Shown here piece after piece: positions 61,250 through 64,000 of a DNA stretch of 64,000 nt. The notes below the pieces were generated by a model. That model did not search any database. It was not told where the DNA came from and saw only the letters and a program-made list of their open reading frames with translations. The stretch spans positions 2,170,001 to 2,234,000 of the forward strand of contig OZ243096.1 of the NCBI GenBank assembly GCA_965212165.1, written 5' to 3'. Source of the stretch: RHLJ01 sp965212165 (lineage in GTDB: Bacteria > Bacteroidota > Rhodothermia > Balneolales > Balneolaceae). The first letter of the stretch is position 1. Each line of letters begins with the position of its first letter. Position numbers and translations under genes: made by a program.

Positions 61250-63613
61250 GTGAAAAAAATTCTAAGTCTAGTACTAATATCATTAGTTATGAGTCATATT
61301 TATATACTCAATGAAAAAGTATCTAAATATGATGAAATTGAGAGCTTTGAAATAATCCAATTTACTCTATCCTCCGATTCAACAACTGTTGATGAATTAA
61401 TTTCAAAGGTTTTAGAATTTCGTTTTTCTGAACCTGATCGTGCTAGAATTTATGCAGACTCAGCTTTAAAGGTCTCTAAAAAGCTAAATTTAAAATCAAG
61501 AGAAGCAGAAATACTAAATCAACTTGGAATTATTGCAAGCGTTTTAGGTGATTCTCCAACGGCATTAGAATATTTTTTAAATGTTCTTACAGTTAGAGAA
61601 GAGATTGGAGATCTGATCGGCATTTCTAGAATTCAAAATAACCTAGGTATTCTTTACAAAAATATTGGTGATTTTGATCGTTCTCTTCAATTTCATAGTG
61701 AATCACTTTCATCAAAAAGATTATTAAAAGATTCACTAGGGATTGCTCGTAGTCTTAATAACATCGGAGAGATTTATCAGCAACAAAAGAACACAACTAG
61801 AGCAAAGCAACAATTTGAAGAATCTTTAGAGTTAATGGTTCAACTCAATTACATAGATGGTCTTGCGGCGGTATATAATAATCTTGGCGAAGTTTATAAG
61901 TTAGAAGGTGATATAGATAGTGCAATACAGTATCACGAACGTTCATTAGAGATAGAAAAGGAACGTGGGAATGTATCAGGTATAGGTTTTAGCTATATGA
62001 ATATTGCTTCCTTGTTTTTACAGGTTGATCAACCTGAGGTAGCAATTATAAATTACAAAGAAGCTATTTCGAACTTTAATAAGATTAATGATCTATCAGG
62101 GTTGGAGCGTGCATATAATGATCTAGCTACAACATATTCAGAACTTGAAAGATTTCAAGAGTCGCTCTACTACTTTCAATTACAATCTAGTTTAAAGGAT
62201 AGTTTAGTTTCAGTTCAAACCAATAAGCAAATCGCAGAACTACAGACTCAGTATGAATCTGAAAAACAAAAACAAGAAATTTTGTTACTTAACGAGCGCT
62301 CTTTAATGCAAGAGTCTCAAATAAATCAACAATCAAAAATTCGAAACCTACTAATACTTATTACAGTTCTGCTGTTTGGACTAGCCTTTGTTCTTTATCG
62401 AAGTAATAAATCGAGAAAAAAAGCGAATACACTTCTGATCGAAAAAAATAGAAAAATTGAAGAAGCTGCTGAATTGAAATCTCAATTCTTATCGGTTTTG
62501 AGTCATGAAATTAGAACACCAATGAATGCGGTTGTAGGAATGACAAATCTTTTGGTACATGAAAATCCAAGAGAGGATCAGAAAAAATACCTGGATACAC
62601 TTTTATACTCTTCGAATAATTTACTATCCATTGTTAATGATGTTTTAGATTATTCTAAAGCTGAAGCAGGCAAAATAACTCTAGAAAATATTGAATTCAG
62701 ATTGCTTTTCCTTTTATCAAACCTTCATCAGTCTTTTTATAACCAATCTGTACAAAAGGAAGTCTACTTAAAAATTGAACATGATGATAAGATTCCAGAA
62801 GTACTTAAAGGGGACCCAACTCGCCTAACTCAAATATTGAGTAACCTAATTTCTAATGCTCTTAAATTTACTGAAAATGGTTCTGTAATCGTTCAGGTTT
62901 CACTAGAAGATCAATCAGAAGAATTTGTAGAAGTAAGTTTTAAAATAATTGATACAGGCATTGGGATAGCTTTTGATAAGCAAGAATCGATTTTCGAAAG
63001 TTTCATTCAAGCAGATAAGGATATCCATAGGAAATATGGTGGAACAGGACTTGGATTACCAATTACAAAAAATCTTGTAGAACTGTTTGGAAGCACTATT
63101 AAATTAGTAAGTACTGAAGGAAAGGGAAGTACATTTTCATTTTCTATTACATTTGAGAAAGGAGAGCTTAAAAATACTTTAAAGTCACGTGAAATTGATA
63201 TTAATACGTTCGAAGTATTTGAAAACATAAACGTACTTTTAGTTGAAGATAATCCAGTAAATATTCAAGTTATAAAGCTATTTCTAAAGAAATGGGGAAT
63301 TGATCCAACTATTGCGTTAAATGGGGAATATGCTCTTGAATATGTTAAAGAGGAAGATTTTGATATAATTCTGATGGATTTACATATGCCGATTATGGAT
63401 GGTTATAAGGCGACTGAGCAAATTCGAGAATTGGAAAAAGAATTAAATAGAAACACACCAATAATAGCGATTACGGCATCAAATGTTTTTGAAGAACATA
63501 CACTAGCCTATGAATCTGGAGTAAATGAAATTGTTCCTAAACCTTTCGAACCTTATCAACTTCACCAAACAATTTTAAAGTACATCAAAAAGGATGGTAT
63601 CAAGTTGAATTAA
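61250..63613 (+). CDS. Hybrid histidine kinase with N-terminal TPR repeats
   Basis: 787 residues from the GTG at 61250, which gives a normal signal peptide (MKKILSLVLISLVMSHIYIL). The alternative start is TTG at 61217. About seven TPR units (near 40-315; AEILNQLGIIASVLGDSPTALEYFLN, NNLGEVYKLEGDIDSAIQYHERSLEIE in outline) lie in the periplasm, followed by a coiled coil and a transmembrane helix near 367-386. HisKA has the phospho-His H419 in VLSHEIRTP, and HATPase has NLISNALKFTENG, DTGIGI and GGTGLGLPITK. A receiver domain has VEDNPVNIQV and phospho-Asp D710 in ILMDLHMP. There is no DNA-binding output; the partner is unknown. Confidence 0.93.
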   Translation: MKKILSLVLISLVMSHIYILNEKVSKYDEIESFEIIQFTLSSDSTTVDELISKVLEFRFSEPDRARIYADSALKVSKKLNLKSREAEILNQLGIIASVLGDSPTALEYFLNVLTVREEIGDLIGISRIQNNLGILYKNIGDFDRSLQFHSESLSSKRLLKDSLGIARSLNNIGEIYQQQKNTTRAKQQFEESLELMVQLNYIDGLAAVYNNLGEVYKLEGDIDSAIQYHERSLEIEKERGNVSGIGFSYMNIASLFLQVDQPEVAIINYKEAISNFNKINDLSGLERAYNDLATTYSELERFQESLYYFQLQSSLKDSLVSVQTNKQIAELQTQYESEKQKQEILLLNERSLMQESQINQQSKIRNLLILITVLLFGLAFVLYRSNKSRKKANTLLIEKNRKIEEAAELKSQFLSVLSHEIRTPMNAVVGMTNLLVHENPREDQKKYLDTLLYSSNNLLSIVNDVLDYSKAEAGKITLENIEFRLLFLLSNLHQSFYNQSVQKEVYLKIEHDDKIPEVLKGDPTRLTQILSNLISNALKFTENGSVIVQVSLEDQSEEFVEVSFKIIDTGIGIAFDKQESIFESFIQADKDIHRKYGGTGLGLPITKNLVELFGSTIKLVSTEGKGSTFSFSITFEKGELKNTLKSREIDINTFEVFENINVLLVEDNPVNIQVIKLFLKKWGIDPTIALNGEYALEYVKEEDFDIILMDLHMPIMDGYKATEQIRELEKELNRNTPIIAITASNVFEEHTLAYESGVNEIVPKPFEPYQLHQTILKYIKKDGIKLN

Positions 63614-63620
63614 ACAACTT

Positions 63621-63649
63621 GTAATCTTTGCTCTATGCTTAAAGATTAC
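63621..63649. promoter_or_regulatory. 9-bp inverted repeat overlapping the metH promoter
   Basis: GTAATCTTT (63621-63629) and AAAGATTAC (63641-63649) are exact inverted copies around 11 bases. They cover the -33 element and the spacer of the promoter below. A repressor bound here would block the polymerase; without a T tract it is unlikely to terminate the upstream gene. Confidence 0.5.
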
Positions 63650-63657
63650 TATCTTTG
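63627..63657 (+). promoter_or_regulatory. Consensus Bacteroidota-type promoter for metH
   Basis: TTTG (63627-63630), exactly 19 bases, then TATCTTTG (63650-63657): a full match to TTTG-N19-TAnnTTTG. Transcription would start about seven bases later and run directly into the SAM riboswitch. Confidence 0.8.
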
Positions 63658-63672
63658 TACTTTAATTAATGA

Positions 63673-63782
63673 CTTATTAAGAAAGACTGAGGGAATGGGC
63701 CCGTAGAAGTCTTGGCAACCGATCCGACAGCTGTCGGAGAAAGGTGCCAAATCCCACTCAGCTATTTGCTGGGAAAAATAAG
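63673..63782 (+). ncRNA. SAM-I (S-box) riboswitch upstream of metH
   Basis: P1 is CTTATT (63673-63678) paired with AATAAG (63777-63782). The conserved core follows S-box order: GAGGGAATGGGCCCG, AGTCTTGGCAACCG, a P3 hairpin CCGACAG/CTGTCGG, then AAAGGTGCCAAATCCC. The aptamer binds S-adenosylmethionine and normally turns expression off at high SAM. Downstream a short AGTGA/TCACT hairpin (63781-63798), without a strong T run, may be part of the expression platform. The element lies 42 bases before the metH start. Confidence 0.92.
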
Positions 63783-63824
63783 TGAACTTTTCCGTCACTC
63801 TTTGTTAATAAGCAAATCAACACA

Positions 63825-64000
63825 GTGAATAGAGTGGATATTAGAAAACAATTAGAGGATCGTGTCTTAGTTCTTGATGGAGCAATGGGAACTATGATAC
63901 AACGATACACGCTAGATGAGAAAGATTTTCGTGGAACACGTTTTTTGGATTCTAAAGTAGACCTTAAAGGAAATAACGATTTACTATCAATAACTCGTCC
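63825..64000 (+). CDS. metH: Methionine synthase (cobalamin-dependent), N-terminal fragment
   Basis: The gene begins with GTG at 63825 (a second GTG at 63834 is possible) and runs off the window end. The 58 codons visible read like the homocysteine S-methyltransferase domain start: VLVLDGAMGTMIQRYTL, DFRGTRF, then KGNNDLLSITRP. A SAM-I riboswitch lies directly upstream, which fits synthesis of methionine for SAM. The N-terminal domain alone is shared with other homocysteine methyltransferases; the long MetH form is inferred from the Q-R-Y-x-L-D-E-x-D-F-R-G pattern. Confidence 0.88.
   Translation, partial: MNRVDIRKQLEDRVLVLDGAMGTMIQRYTLDEKDFRGTRFLDSKVDLKGNNDLLSITR

Noticed and set aside
1..64000. 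CRISPR arrays, tRNA or rRNA genes, insertion sequences and prophage genes
   Set aside because: The gaps between genes were scanned by eye for regular repeats, cloverleaf-like arms and transposase or integrase motifs; none was convincing.

Overview
The window is AT-rich (by eye roughly 35% GC), densely coded DNA from the Bacteroidota/FCB side of the tree. The best guess is a marine Balneolota/Rhodothermota-type bacterium. Evidence: exported proteins with C-terminal type IX (Por) sorting domains carrying the YPNPFNP motif; promoters of the TTTG-N19-TAnnTTTG type; DUF6090 paralogues; DUF1446, bactofilin and DUF2805 genes; and outer-membrane lipoproteins. There are no phage, transposase, CRISPR, rRNA or tRNA genes, so this looks like chromosomal core plus lineage-specific genes.

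Layout. 1-3.1 kb: the 3' end of a large secreted adhesin-like gene, a lipoprotein and an AtuA-like gene. 3.2-8.2 kb: two complementary half-ABC exporters flanking an RNase Z-like gene with an RG-rich tail. 8.2-10.3 kb: a btaA-btaB pair for betaine lipid synthesis, divergent from a DUF883 membrane protein. 10.4-15 kb: prfB with its programmed +1 frameshift, nadB, coaE and fbp. 15-20 kb (minus strand): secreted beta-propeller proteins and a DUF192 lipoprotein. 20-29.5 kb: the conserved rimP-nusA-infB-rbfA-truB-ribF-rpsO-pnp cluster. 29.6-35.4 kb: an M16 peptidase, asnS with a coiled-coil insertion, two palindromic intergenic repeats, bactofilin, an exported carbonic anhydrase and small proteins. 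35.4-38.6 kb (minus strand): a tandem array of four DUF6090 membrane proteins, one frameshifted. 38.7-44.5 kb: an MFS transporter, a lipoprotein amidohydrolase, holA, an ECF sigma factor, and a SatD-like gene plus membrane partner facing a palindrome-rich control region. 44.5-54.3 kb: an S9 peptidase, an uncharacterised TIM-barrel protein divergent from an OFA-type transporter, and the pflB/pflA anaerobic pyruvate module. 54.3-59.3 kb (minus strand): a fused 2-oxoacid dehydrogenase E1, and an arginine decarboxylase/deoxyhypusine-synthase-like polyamine operon. 59.4-64 kb: a BamA-like outer-membrane protein, a TPR hybrid histidine kinase, then a SAM-I riboswitch leading into metH, cut by the window edge.

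How the genes work together. Fbp (gluconeogenesis) and pflB (fermentation) both carry a LacI/CcpA-like GGAAGCGCTTCC operator, which suggests one carbon-status regulon. PflB/PflA make formate, and the OFA-family carrier next door is a plausible formate, oxalate or pyruvate transporter. BtaA/BtaB and MetH touch SAM use and supply. The decarboxylase plus DHS-like enzyme point to an alternative polyamine route. No single unambiguous new system is present. The best candidates for undescribed biology are the DUF6090 array, the SatD-type locus with its putative operator cluster, the DHS-like polyamine operon, the NMO-like/OFA divergent pair, and the RNase Z variant with a disordered RG tail.
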